NCBI GenBank assembly: GCA_033852115.1
Contig: JAWSVE010000008.1
Span: 372,001-436,000 of the forward strand
DNA from: JAWSVE01 sp033852115
GTDB lineage: Bacteria; Pseudomonadota; Gammaproteobacteria; Pseudomonadales; Cellvibrionaceae
DNA length: 64,000 bases
Reading direction: 5' to 3'
The number at the start of each line of letters is the position of its first letter. The first letter of the stretch is position 1. Shown here piece by piece: positions 53,322 through 60,738 of the stretch. Under the pieces are notes generated by a model, which did not search any database, was not told the origin of the DNA, and worked only from the letters and a program-made list of their open reading frames with translations. Both the position numbers and the translations under genes were made by a program.

Positions 53322-53370
53322 CCTCGGCTACTTCTCTCCGCTGCTCCGTTACTCGACTGCTTGAAAGGGG
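53322..53370 (+). repeat. Dispersed repeat, half copy B
   Basis: These 49 bases match the right arm of copy D (57875-57923) with a single difference. They include CTTCTCTCCGCTGCTCCG and ACTCGACTGCTTGAAAGGGG. The left arm and stems are missing, so this is a truncated copy that begins almost at the hydrolase stop codon. Confidence 0.85.
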
Positions 53371-53489
53371 AGATTGCAAGTTGGGTGGGGCTTGATGCAT
53401 GTTGGTGGTGCAAATAGACTAGAGCGCTCATCAACTAAGAGAATTGGCGGTGATGCAGTTTTTATTGTTGGTATGATTGTTCTGTAGGG

Positions 53490-54824
53490 CTAGCCTAAAA
53501 TGCTTTGTATCATTCCCTTAACACCGCGGTTCCGTTTGAACATCCAATTGTGAGCGTCTTCAAGTAGGCCGCGGGGTATATTGCTGGCGGGAACGCCTTT
53601 GCGTATATAGAGTTGATTATCTCCTGAATCACCTTCGCGGTGATCAGCGCAGGAAAGATCCAGCACTCGGTATTTGTTGGCAATGGTTCCGTGAGAATTA
53701 ATGATAGGGATCACCGATGCGCGCAGGCGGCGCTCGTAATCCTGGGAAAAGATAATTCCCTTTTGATCATCACTCAGCTCCACTAATGTGCCTGTAGGAT
53801 ATATTCCAATCGCCTTAATGAACTCTTCGACAAGACTCGCATCAAAAAATTTTCCCTTGTAGCGGTTGAGATAAACAACGGCACTTGAGGGCGATACAGC
53901 ATGGCTTATATCGTAAGGCGAGATCATCAATTCATAAGTCTCGATAAGCCCTGCAACTTGTGACAGAAACGGTATTTCATTCACCGTTTTATTAAGAGGA
54001 AATCCACTGCCATCAATGCGCTCGCAATAGTTTTCAATGGTATTGATCACGCCGTCAGTGCTGAAGCGAATCTGTTGTAGTTGATATAACGTTTCATGGA
54101 GGTGACATTGATACTCAAGACGCGCTTTTGAAGGATGATACCCCTCTAGCACTTGTTTCGATAAAGTGCTTTTACCAATACCCGTGAATAGCAACGCTGA
54201 ACTCAGGTGAGTCAACGAATAATGGTTTAACCCTAACTGCCGACCCACAATCCCACCCCAAATGGCGAGCCGAATAATATGTGTATAGATGGGTTCGCGG
54301 GTATCTCGAATCCGGCATAGCCAAGCAAAGGCATCGGGGTTTCGTATAATGCTGTCAACAACCTGCGATGTACTGTCTACTAATTTCTCTATGTCGGAAG
54401 TGTGGCAGTGAATAATATTGGTACATACGTTGTGAATTTGCTTTTCTAGGCCATCGAAAAGCTTGGCTGAGCGAACTATTTCTCGCTTCATTGAAGATTG
54501 AATTGCATATTGTTCAACGCAATGCTTTTTTTTCCAGTTATAGGCAATCGAATAGTCTGCAAAATTCGCTGCGATTTTTGCCTTTGTTTTTATTCCCGAC
54601 TTTGGCGGAAAAGAATTATTTTTGTGTAACTCGCCGCGAGACCTCTCCTCGTCAATCCAAACGCGTTGACAATATTGTGATAGTTTTTCAATGTCAGCCA
54701 CCGACTTAATCAACAAACCTTGCAGTGGAAAATCAGTTTGTTCCCACGGTACATCCAACCGTGAAACGTACATTCCAAGCTTCAAATGGTTGACGGGTAA
54801 TCCTTTATAGAACGGTAGTTTCAT
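53490..54824 (-). CDS. Degenerate HD-GYP protein with DUF3391 domain
   Basis: This is a 444-residue cytoplasmic protein. Residues about 5-60 are the DUF3391 domain that precedes many HD-GYP phosphodiesterases (L-K-L-G-M-Y-V-S-R-L-D). Residues about 165-330 align with HD-GYP, but the metal-binding HD pair is replaced (L-F-T-G-I-G-K instead of L-H-D-I-G-K, positions 212-218) and the HH pair before D-G-S-G-F-P is Tyr-Cys (266-267). GYP itself reads GFP-like. Catalysis on c-di-GMP is therefore unlikely. A regulatory or binding role is inferred. A c-di-GMP-I riboswitch lies 136 bases upstream, so its synthesis is probably set by the same second messenger. Confidence 0.85.
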   Translation of the reverse strand: MKLPFYKGLPVNHLKLGMYVSRLDVPWEQTDFPLQGLLIKSVADIEKLSQYCQRVWIDEERSRGELHKNNSFPPKSGIKTKAKIAANFADYSIAYNWKKKHCVEQYAIQSSMKREIVRSAKLFDGLEKQIHNVCTNIIHCHTSDIEKLVDSTSQVVDSIIRNPDAFAWLCRIRDTREPIYTHIIRLAIWGGIVGRQLGLNHYSLTHLSSALLFTGIGKSTLSKQVLEGYHPSKARLEYQCHLHETLYQLQQIRFSTDGVINTIENYCERIDGSGFPLNKTVNEIPFLSQVAGLIETYELMISPYDISHAVSPSSAVVYLNRYKGKFFDASLVEEFIKAIGIYPTGTLVELSDDQKGIIFSQDYERRLRASVIPIINSHGTIANKYRVLDLSCADHREGDSGDNQLYIRKGVPASNIPRGLLEDAHNWMFKRNRGVKGMIQSILG

Positions 54825-54960
54825 ATTGTCGCACTAGCTCAATGAAATCTAAAAGGTCGGATAGAAGGGCGGCTGCATCGTAGGTAAAGGGATAACAACG
54901 CGGGGTCAAAATTCCAATGCGAAATCAAGACAGGAGAAAAGCACGGAGAGCTTCGTGTCC

Positions 54961-55052
54961 AATCTGGCGATCCCGCTGTCATAGCTATACATAAGCCTTA
55001 GACCGGTAATTTTGCGTGCTGCCCTTTCGGATCAGCTTGCCCTTATCAGATT
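54961..55052 (-). promoter_or_regulatory. c-di-GMP-I (GEMM) riboswitch upstream of the HD-GYP gene
   Basis: Read on the minus strand, this 92-nt stretch contains all class I landmarks: AAGGGCAAGC, a GAAA tetraloop hairpin (GCTGATCC-GAAA-GGGCAGC), then ACGCAAA and CCGGTCTAAG. A TCTAAG/TATGA pair forms the tetraloop receptor (a covariant form of the usual CCTAAG/TATGG), followed by GACAGCGGGATCGCC. The ends AATCTG (55052-55047) and CAGATT (54966-54961) pair as P1. Class I riboswitches commonly precede c-di-GMP turnover genes. A weak CACG...CGTG hairpin with CTTTTCT follows within 30 bases and may be the expression platform. Confidence 0.9.
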
Positions 55053-55461
55053 AACTATATTCCGATTAAAACTAACACATATCTGAAAAATGTGAAGTGC
55101 TACTCACTAGCGGTGGGCAAATGCTACCGCGCAATAAATATTTATAGAGCGACCAAAATATTACGGTGAATCAATAAGTTATTTTGTTGAACGCGAGAAG
55201 GGGTGAGATTTTTACAATCCAAGGTTATAACAACGCGGGGCTTATGGAGAACTAATCGAACAAATTGAATAGGTAAAGTTTTGGGGTTTCGCTCGGTTTA
55301 TTGATTTGGCGCTCTATTCATCTTGTGTGGCGTGCTTGCGCAGAGTGTATCCGATACACAGCTCTAAACTATTCGAATGGTATTTTTTAAATTTTTCGTC
55401 TTTAAGACGAGTTCCTATGCATCCATGCATTCGCGGCATTCGAACATCCCTGTACATCAAA
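55053..55461. other. Intergenic stretch without genes
   Basis: No credible coding frame is visible in these 409 bases. They hold the presumed promoter of the riboswitch-controlled gene, a GTGTATC-C-GATACAC dyad at 55345-55359, and TCGTCTTTAAGACGA near 55398, which recurs at 57729 beside another copy of the dispersed repeat. Confidence 0.5.
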
Positions 55462-55614
55462 CGACACCCCTCTAGTCGGCCTTGGGCTTCTCTGCGTTAC
55501 TCACAAGCAAGAGACGCTTGAGGCTTTTTATTTCTGGTCGCCGTTGGCTCGGTCGCTTCGCTCAAACAACCTCAGCTCTACCTCTTGCTTGCAGCGTTAC
55601 TCGACGGCTTGAGG
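55462..55614 (+). repeat. Dispersed structured repeat, copy C
   Basis: This copy is in plus orientation. It shows the conserved CTGCGTTACTCAC at the left and GCGTTACTCGACGGCTTG at the right. Stem 1 is CAAGCAAGAG (55504-55513) pairing with CTCTTGCTTG (55582-55591), a different sequence from copies A, D and F but again self-complementary. The inner GGTCGCTTCGCTCAAACA is shared with copy E apart from one base. It ends about 150 bases before the binding-protein gene. Confidence 0.85.
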
Positions 55615-55654
55615 GGGAGCAAGAGCGCAACCCTCGCGATCACATGAGTTAAAA

Positions 55655-55710
55655 GGGACGGAGGGATTTAATAATGATCAAATGCTGATTATTCAATAAT
55701 CCCTCCGCCC
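55655..55710. repeat. 20-bp-stem hairpin at the left end of the binding-protein/porin module
   Basis: GGGACGGAGGGATTTAATAA (55655-55674) faces ATTATTCAATAATCCCTCCG (55688-55707), an inverted repeat of about 20 bp with small bulges. One more arm of the same sequence occurs at 57637-57657 on the other side of the binding-protein/porin genes. Confidence 0.7.
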
Positions 55711-55768
55711 CCGTTTCCGTCGTTTTTGGTCTAAACTGACTTGTTATTCCATTCAGTTCATTTAGTTC

Positions 55769-56254
55769 ATGTCGCCTGTGATCAATTTTCTGCTCCACAC
55801 AGCTCAAACAACTCTTTCGCAGGCCTTCAGGTTGCTGCTGGCTGCTGTGTGGTTATTCTCTGCGGCTACCGCAGTACGTGCTGATCCGCTGTTGATTCAC
55901 CATCCTTCCATTAGTCAGGAAACCCTGAATAGCGGTGCCTTGGTGCGAATCTACGCCATGCAAAAGCGCGCCTGGTCGAATGGTTCCAGGGTCTCTGTAT
56001 TCATAATGCCGAAAGACATCACGTTGCACAGACAATTCGTACAACGGTACCTGCATATGCAGCCTTATCAACTCGATCGTTTCTGGCATCGGCTGGTTTT
56101 CAGTGGTACTGGAACGATTCCACAAGTGGTGGCTTCGGTTGAAGAAATGATCGAAAAAGTGGCCGCCACTCCAGGTGCGATTGGCTATATCGATAGCGCA
56201 GAGGTCGACCGGATTGATGACGCGATGCTAACGGTGAAAGCACATGAGACGTAA
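55769..56254 (+). CDS. Phosphate-type periplasmic binding-protein-like protein (PstS-like)
   Basis: This is a 161-residue exported protein with a signal peptide (A-F-R-L-L-L-A-A-V-W-L-F, cleavage near R-A). The mature part has I-Y-A-M-Q-K-R-A-W-S-N-G-S-R-V and G-A-I-G-Y-I-D, the pattern of the short PBP-like-domain proteins related to PstS that often precede a porin. It is only half the size of a full binding protein. It overlaps the porin gene by 11 bases, so the two are translationally coupled. No ABC permease is nearby, so a classic import role is unlikely; a sensory or adhesive role is possible. Confidence 0.75.
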   Translation: MSPVINFLLHTAQTTLSQAFRLLLAAVWLFSAATAVRADPLLIHHPSISQETLNSGALVRIYAMQKRAWSNGSRVSVFIMPKDITLHRQFVQRYLHMQPYQLDRFWHRLVFSGTGTIPQVVASVEEMIEKVAATPGAIGYIDSAEVDRIDDAMLTVKAHET

Positions 56255-57512
56255 TAAGCTAAAGCGTTTTTCAGTAGCTATTGTGCTGCTGTTAGTGTCC
56301 AGTTGGGGGTGGACAGCGGAACCTCAATTCCGAGGCTTCATCAGCCAGTCCGTGGTGTTTTCCGACGATAATCCGTTGTTTGATGACGATACCGGTGTCA
56401 ATTTCAATCTTCGGGAAATTGGCTTGAACACCTCCTGGCAGATCACTGATCGGTTTCGACTGGCTGGCCAATTGATGTCGCGCAAGGCCTGGGAGATCGA
56501 TGATGGAGATCCGACCGTAGATTTTCTATTGGTGGACTACAAATATCTGGTGTCCGCTTCTGCGATGGTCGGCGTGAGGCTCGGGCGCACTAAGCTACCC
56601 TACGGAGTTTACAATACCACCCGTGACGTGCCCCATGCACGGCCAGGCATTTTTGTTCCACAGTCAGTTTACTTTGAAAGTATGCGTAATGTTCTGCTGG
56701 CCACTGACGGCGGGCACCTTTACTTCAATTTCAACCATGCACTGGCGGACATCAATGTTGACTTGTCCTATGGAAAGATTGGTCTGGATGGCAGCTCATT
56801 GGAGTATCTGATTTTTCAGCGCGAGTTACCCGGCGACTTTGACTCGTTGGAAAGTCAAATCTTCAAGGTTGAATTTTTGCCCAGCGGTGCCCTACGAGAT
56901 ATGACGTTGGCTTTGTCGCTGGTAGATGCCTCTTCCGATTATGATGACGCTCCGAATTTTACACCTGCGGAGCAGTTTGCTGGGGGAGTGGCACTGGCCT
57001 CGGATCCCACATTGTTTACATCCTACATTACTCAAATGGAAATCTCCGCCCTGCTTAAGCTGTTATCACTTCAGTATTCAATGGCAGATTGGATTATTAC
57101 GGCGGAATACCTGAACGCGGATATAGCAATCAACAATGCTGAAGTGTTACACATACCCACAGTTCTAGGAGACAGTCGTAGCGATTCACAGCTCGAAGGA
57201 TACTACGGGCAAGTGGAGTGGTTGCTATCCAGTCAAATCAGTCTGTATGGGCGTTACGAAGAGTTGTATTTCAATGATCAGGACAGGGATGGCGAGGATT
57301 ACCAACGAACAGTCGGGGGCAATCCGGTGACCCAATACCAAAAGGCGCTATCGCTGGGCGCTCGCTGGTACTTCACGCCGGACTGGAGCGTAACCGGTGA
57401 GTTCTCCAGCAATCGAGGTGCTGCATTTATCAACGGCAGCGAGGAAGTGGATTACAGTGCGCTGAAAAAACGCTGGCATGCGTTTATTTTGCAAATGTCT
57501 TACCACTTTTAG
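56244..57512 (+). CDS. Porin-like outer-membrane protein
   Basis: This is a 422-residue exported barrel protein. The signal peptide reads A-I-V-L-L-L-V-S-S-W-G-W-T-A. Strands such as L-L-V-D-Y-K-Y-L-V and I-S-L-Y-G-R-Y-E-E-L-Y-F and the terminal F-I-L-Q-M-S-Y-H-F (C-terminal Phe) are typical of trimeric-porin-like barrels. The N-terminal half resembles the OprO/P-like or DcaP-like porins found with PstS-like partners. It is coupled to the preceding gene (11-base overlap). The first 150 codons look normal for the region. The pair is bracketed by inverted short repeats and by copies C and D of the dispersed repeat. Confidence 0.8.
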   Translation: MRRNKLKRFSVAIVLLLVSSWGWTAEPQFRGFISQSVVFSDDNPLFDDDTGVNFNLREIGLNTSWQITDRFRLAGQLMSRKAWEIDDGDPTVDFLLVDYKYLVSASAMVGVRLGRTKLPYGVYNTTRDVPHARPGIFVPQSVYFESMRNVLLATDGGHLYFNFNHALADINVDLSYGKIGLDGSSLEYLIFQRELPGDFDSLESQIFKVEFLPSGALRDMTLALSLVDASSDYDDAPNFTPAEQFAGGVALASDPTLFTSYITQMEISALLKLLSLQYSMADWIITAEYLNADIAINNAEVLHIPTVLGDSRSDSQLEGYYGQVEWLLSSQISLYGRYEELYFNDQDRDGEDYQRTVGGNPVTQYQKALSLGARWYFTPDWSVTGEFSSNRGAAFINGSEEVDYSALKKRWHAFILQMSYHF

Positions 57513-57636
57513 AGTGTGCCGGGAGTAGTAGTCGATTTTTATCAGTTAAGATGGAAGTCGGTGGTTCTCCTCAGTTTGTTGTGTGTCTGCATGACGGCTG
57601 TCTGGACCTGGCAAATCGCGAGCAAACAGCTGGATG

Positions 57637-57657
57637 TTTAATAATCCCTCCGTCCCC
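57637..57657. repeat. Right arm matching the 55655 hairpin
   Basis: TTTAATAATCCCTCCGTCCC is the near-exact reverse complement of the left arm at 55655 and a direct match of the arm at 55691. It sits 125 bases after the porin stop codon, so the pair of genes is bounded by inverted 20-bp sequences. Confidence 0.65.
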
Positions 57658-57724
57658 TTTTTTCCTTGTCCCCTTTTTTCCTTTTTATAATGTTCCGCCT
57701 TTTAGCGATGTGCTTGTAAAAATA

Positions 57725-57924
57725 GTTTCGTCTTTAAGACGAGTCCCTTTTCTTTGCTTGTCCAAAGAAAAGGAACCAAAAGAAACGACACCCCACCAAG
57801 CCGGCCTTCGGCTACTCTGCGTTACTCACATCGGAGAGCCGCCTCGGAAACTCGTCGCTCCGCTCCTCAAACAGCCTCGGCTACTTCTCTCCGCTGCTCC
57901 GTTACTCGACGGCTTGAAAGGGGA
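57725..57924 (+). repeat. Dispersed structured repeat, copy D
   Basis: This copy is in plus orientation. Stem 1 is CGGAGAG (57832-57838) pairing with CTCTCCG (57887-57893). The flanking stem 2 is CCTTTTCTTTG (57746-57756) pairing with CAAAGAAAAGG (57763-57773), a sequence different from stem 2 of copies A and F but again self-complementary. The right arm is shared with half copy B. An open frame across this region is spurious. Confidence 0.85.
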
Positions 57925-58069
57925 CACGATTAACCTGCCCTCACTGGTTGTGAAGAAATATTCGCTATAGATTAAAGGTTTCGCCTTTGGGTGAGGTAGT
58001 TGATTCGATGCGTCCTGCATCTCAGACCTGCGGTCCCGCTAAATAAGCGGTCCAAATTTGTTCCTGCAA

Positions 58070-58266
58070 ATTTTTCTTTTATTTGGCTAAAAGAAGTAAC
58101 CAAGAAAATGCCACCCTACAAGCCGATTTTTGGATACTCTGCGTTACTCACAACCGAGAGAAGCTTGAGGCTTTTTATTTCTGGTCGCCGTTGGCTCGGT
58201 CGCTGCGCTCAAACAGCCTCTGCTTTTGCCTCTTGCTTGCTCCGTTACTCGACGGCTTGAAAGGGG
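58070..58266 (+). repeat. Dispersed structured repeat, copy E
   Basis: This copy is in plus orientation, at the left border of the accessory island. Bases 58075-58125 are identical, in inverted orientation, to 63842-63892 of copy F (51 of 51). Its left stem arm (CCGAGAGAAG) does not match its right arm (CTCTTGCTTG), which is like copy C, so the copy appears mosaic. Confidence 0.85.
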
Positions 58267-58289
58267 AGAATGAAAAACAGACAAGATAG

Positions 58290-58562
58290 TTAAATGAGAA
58301 AACCGATAAAGAAGGAAGTAAAACCAAGTAGTAGGATAGTGGTTCCGATATACTTTGGTGACTTTGGAAAGGTTGTGCCCAATAAAATAGCCGCACCGAA
58401 ACTTAGTGGTAGGGCTGCAACTAAAAAAACGCCTAACCCCTCAATATGATGCGGCCTTGCGCCACCTCGGCTTGGTATAGTTATAGAATCAAATAAAAAT
58501 AACGAGACACCAAGTCCGATAAAAAGTAGCGCAAGAAGCCAGTTTAAAAGTCTTGAGTTCAA
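58290..58562 (-). CDS. Small membrane protein, candidate second immunity protein
   Basis: The open frame runs from 58640, but the plausible start is the TTG at 58562 (N-S-R-L-L-N-W-L-L), 20 bases after the stop of the upstream gene. An ATG further upstream would overlap that gene by 58 bases. Three hydrophobic segments fill it (L-L-A-L-L-F-I-G-L-G-V, V-F-L-V-A-A-L-P-L-S-F, I-G-T-T-I-L-L-L-G-F). About 90 residues. No family is recognised. It follows a toxin-like gene and another small membrane protein in the same direction, so an immunity or accessory role is inferred from position only. Confidence 0.45.
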   Translation of the reverse strand: MNSRLLNWLLALLFIGLGVSLFLFDSITIPSRGGARPHHIEGLGVFLVAALPLSFGAAILLGTTFPKSPKYIGTTILLLGFTSFFIGFLI

Positions 58563-58581
58563 GTGATTTCTATTGGTTAGA

Positions 58582-59043
58582 TTAGTTGCTAGTGTTTTTA
58601 AGCTCACTACTACAGGCGATACCATCAATTGTATATACAATGCGGTGATAAAAAACCCACTGATGTGACGCCGCTTTACATTCTATGTATCTGTTGTTTG
58701 CTGCGTACTGTGCGACTTGCGAATGAACAATGTAGGGCAGGACAAAAGCGATTGCGATGCCAGCAATTAAAAGCGTGCCGATAACGTTATTGGCTCGTTT
58801 TGAAGGCTGCGACTTAGTAATTGGCTGATAAAGTAAAGCGACTAAAAAGCCGATTGAAGAAATAGCAAAGCCGGGCATGTAAAACCCGCTTTTATCAAAT
58901 GTCATTACCGGAGTATTTTGAAAAACCGCTGACAAAATTGTTTGAATGGCGGTGAAACCCCAAACAGTGGTCAACAGCAGTATGCCCGCGAACAACACTA
59001 CCATTGACCATTTTGCGACAGCCGAGTATTCCTGATCTTGCAT
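58582..59043 (-). CDS. Membrane protein, candidate immunity protein
   Basis: This 153-residue protein has three predicted membrane helices (about residues 12-35, 52-70, 86-106) and a hydrophilic C-terminal tail with Cys (Y-I-E-C-K, then I-A-C-S-S). The start is nine bases after the stop of the upstream candidate toxin. Small multi-helix membrane proteins directly downstream of pore-forming or membrane-disrupting toxins are the usual immunity arrangement. The Tyr-x-x-Cys tail recalls the DUF1240-like small membrane proteins, but that is from memory and unverified. Confidence 0.55.
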   Translation of the reverse strand: MQDQEYSAVAKWSMVVLFAGILLLTTVWGFTAIQTILSAVFQNTPVMTFDKSGFYMPGFAISSIGFLVALLYQPITKSQPSKRANNVIGTLLIAGIAIAFVLPYIVHSQVAQYAANNRYIECKAASHQWVFYHRIVYTIDGIACSSELKNTSN

Positions 59044-59052
59044 TAAAACGCT

Positions 59053-59916
59053 CTATCTCAATGTTGGTCTTAAGAATCTTTCCAGGCCATGTCGTGCAAA
59101 GTCAATTGCTATTCTTCTGGCCGTTTCTGCGGTGTAATCAATAACGGATGCTAGCGCCTCTGTTGCAAGCTCTTCGGCTTTTGACTCTATACGATCTAGA
59201 AGAGTTTGATTTATTTCTTCGAGGGCAGCTACAAGTCGATCGGTGATGTGGAATTGTTCATCAATGGCAGTCAGTATTATCGTCGAGAGCACTCCAACAA
59301 TTAGAACAGCGGCAATAGGGCCTACTGCAACGGTAACACCTGCAGTGACAATGGCGTTCGCAGCCATAATTGAAGCGCCGGTTGCTATACCTACTTTTAC
59401 TACGTCTGTTGCTAAGCGCCCGATAAGTTGCCCTAGAGTCGCTTCATCCGTAAGCACATAATCAGCAACTCGATAGCCAGTTAATAGCACGACACTGAGT
59501 ATGCCACCCATTTTAGCCGAATGTGCAGCGCCAGCCTTGCCTAAACCCATGGCAATTACCTTCGGGTTCTTAACACCATACTTAGTGCCAGTAAGCACCT
59601 TTCTCAATCCTGGTCTTCCCCCAATAATAATGTGGGGCTTTCCTCCATAGTGTTTAACATAGGCTTTTGCGCCAGCACCACCGAGATCGGCAATGAGCTT
59701 AGTTAAAACTACTGCATCTCCGCCAGCTCCGGCGTAATTTGCAGTCGTTTCAAGCTTCGACTTCTGATCGTCCCACGTATCTCGAAATATCGGGTTAGAG
59801 TATCGAGCCGAAGACCTGATAATTGCATCCATCTCGTGGACTGAAACTACAAAAATCTCGTGTTGGTTAGCTTGAAGAAGCTGCTTGGTTCGTGCGACTT
59901 GTCGTCTAGTCGGCAT
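59053..59916 (-). CDS. Candidate membrane-disrupting toxin with hydrophobic hairpin
   Basis: This is a 287-residue protein without a signal peptide. Residues about 60-135 are soluble and contain the segments K-A-Y-V-K-H-Y-G-G-K-P-H-I-I-I and G-L-R-K-V-L-T-G-T-K-Y-G-V-K-N-P-K-V. Residues about 137-154 and especially 170-218 are strongly hydrophobic, the latter as a long Gly/Ala-rich hairpin like that of colicin-type pore formers. The C-terminal 65 residues are an amphipathic helix rich in Ala, Glu and Arg. I do not recognise a named family with certainty. AAGGA lies eight bases before the ATG. Two small membrane proteins follow in the same operon. No delivery domain is fused. Confidence 0.55.
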   Translation of the reverse strand: MPTRRQVARTKQLLQANQHEIFVVSVHEMDAIIRSSARYSNPIFRDTWDDQKSKLETTANYAGAGGDAVVLTKLIADLGGAGAKAYVKHYGGKPHIIIGGRPGLRKVLTGTKYGVKNPKVIAMGLGKAGAAHSAKMGGILSVVLLTGYRVADYVLTDEATLGQLIGRLATDVVKVGIATGASIMAANAIVTAGVTVAVGPIAAVLIVGVLSTIILTAIDEQFHITDRLVAALEEINQTLLDRIESKAEELATEALASVIDYTAETARRIAIDFARHGLERFLRPTLR

Positions 59917-60066
59917 ATGGCAAATCCTTTTGAATTAATGTTAGATATGTCTGTGGGTGAAAATCAGCCAATCAGGTTGGCTAAAGTAACCAGACGTATG
60001 ATACCTACTTGCGTGGAATAGGGTACGCGCTTGTTGAATAGTGTGACGCATTTACATTTTGTTTAA

Positions 60067-60300
60067 GGTAAGTGGGAGCTCAGAATCCAACTTGTAGATG
60101 AGTGGTCTATACCAAACCCACAAGCCTCAAGCGGCGAATCAGTCGTCGCGCGCGCACTTTCAACAAGCTTCATAGGCGCACTAGACCCCGAAACCCAACA
60201 AAAAATATCAGAGAAAATACGACATATCGTTTCTGACCTAGGCGACTCTTTCAGCTTCCCTTATGTATCAGAGATGCAAATTTGGAAGAAAATAACCTAG
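60067..60300 (+). pseudogene. Decayed 3' end of an unidentified gene
   Basis: In one plus-strand frame about 77 codons after a stop read as ordinary protein (E-W-S-I-P-N-P, V-V-A-R-A-L-S-T-S-F-I-G-A-L-D-P-E, then F-P-Y-V-S-E-M-Q-I-W-K-K) and end in TAG at 60298-60300. There is no start codon with a ribosome-binding site. The end resembles the C-terminus of a class I methyltransferase, which I cannot confirm. It is probably a remnant left by rearrangement. Confidence 0.4.
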
Positions 60301-60738
60301 CAAACTCATCAAACACCAAGAAAGGCCCTTTACCCCGCCTAATTTCCAAACTAGAAAGAAGCCCCACGAGAGTGCAACCGATACGTCGCCATAACCCCAA
60401 TGTTGAATTTTGTGCCATCCAAAGAATACTTAACATCCCTGTAACAAATGCAAATGAAAAATCACTAGATATATTGGGGCTATCCGGTTACTTTTGATGC
60501 TCAAAATTAATCAAGTATTTCTGCTGCCGAATCAATTAGTTGGTTTGAGTGCGAGACTGCTTATCAAAAGGGTGAAATTTCACTTCGTTAATCATAGCTA
60601 CCTATTTAGCAATTTATTCCGCTGCAATTAGCGCGAATTAATTTCGGCTGCTGGCATAATTTATATACGTAATTTACGTGAAGCTTAATTCAAAAAATGT
60701 ACAATAGAGAGCAATTTCCGTCAGATATTTAATTTATT
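60301..60738. other. AT-rich gap before the defence genes
   Basis: An open plus-strand frame with a TTG start (60282-60497, about 71 residues) overlaps the remnant end and has no recognisable family; it may be another remnant. The remaining 240 bases are AT-rich and without genes. A TACAAT box near 60700 is a plausible -10 for the following gene, but no convincing -35 matches it. Confidence 0.4.

Noticed and set aside
57551..57970. 139-residue plus-strand open frame
   Set aside because: It runs through the 20-bp arm and repeat copy D and has low-complexity Pro/Phe-rich composition; no ribosome-binding site or domain is present.
58000..58289. Two overlapping plus-strand open frames of 68-86 residues
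   Set aside because: Both are translations of repeat copy E in different frames.
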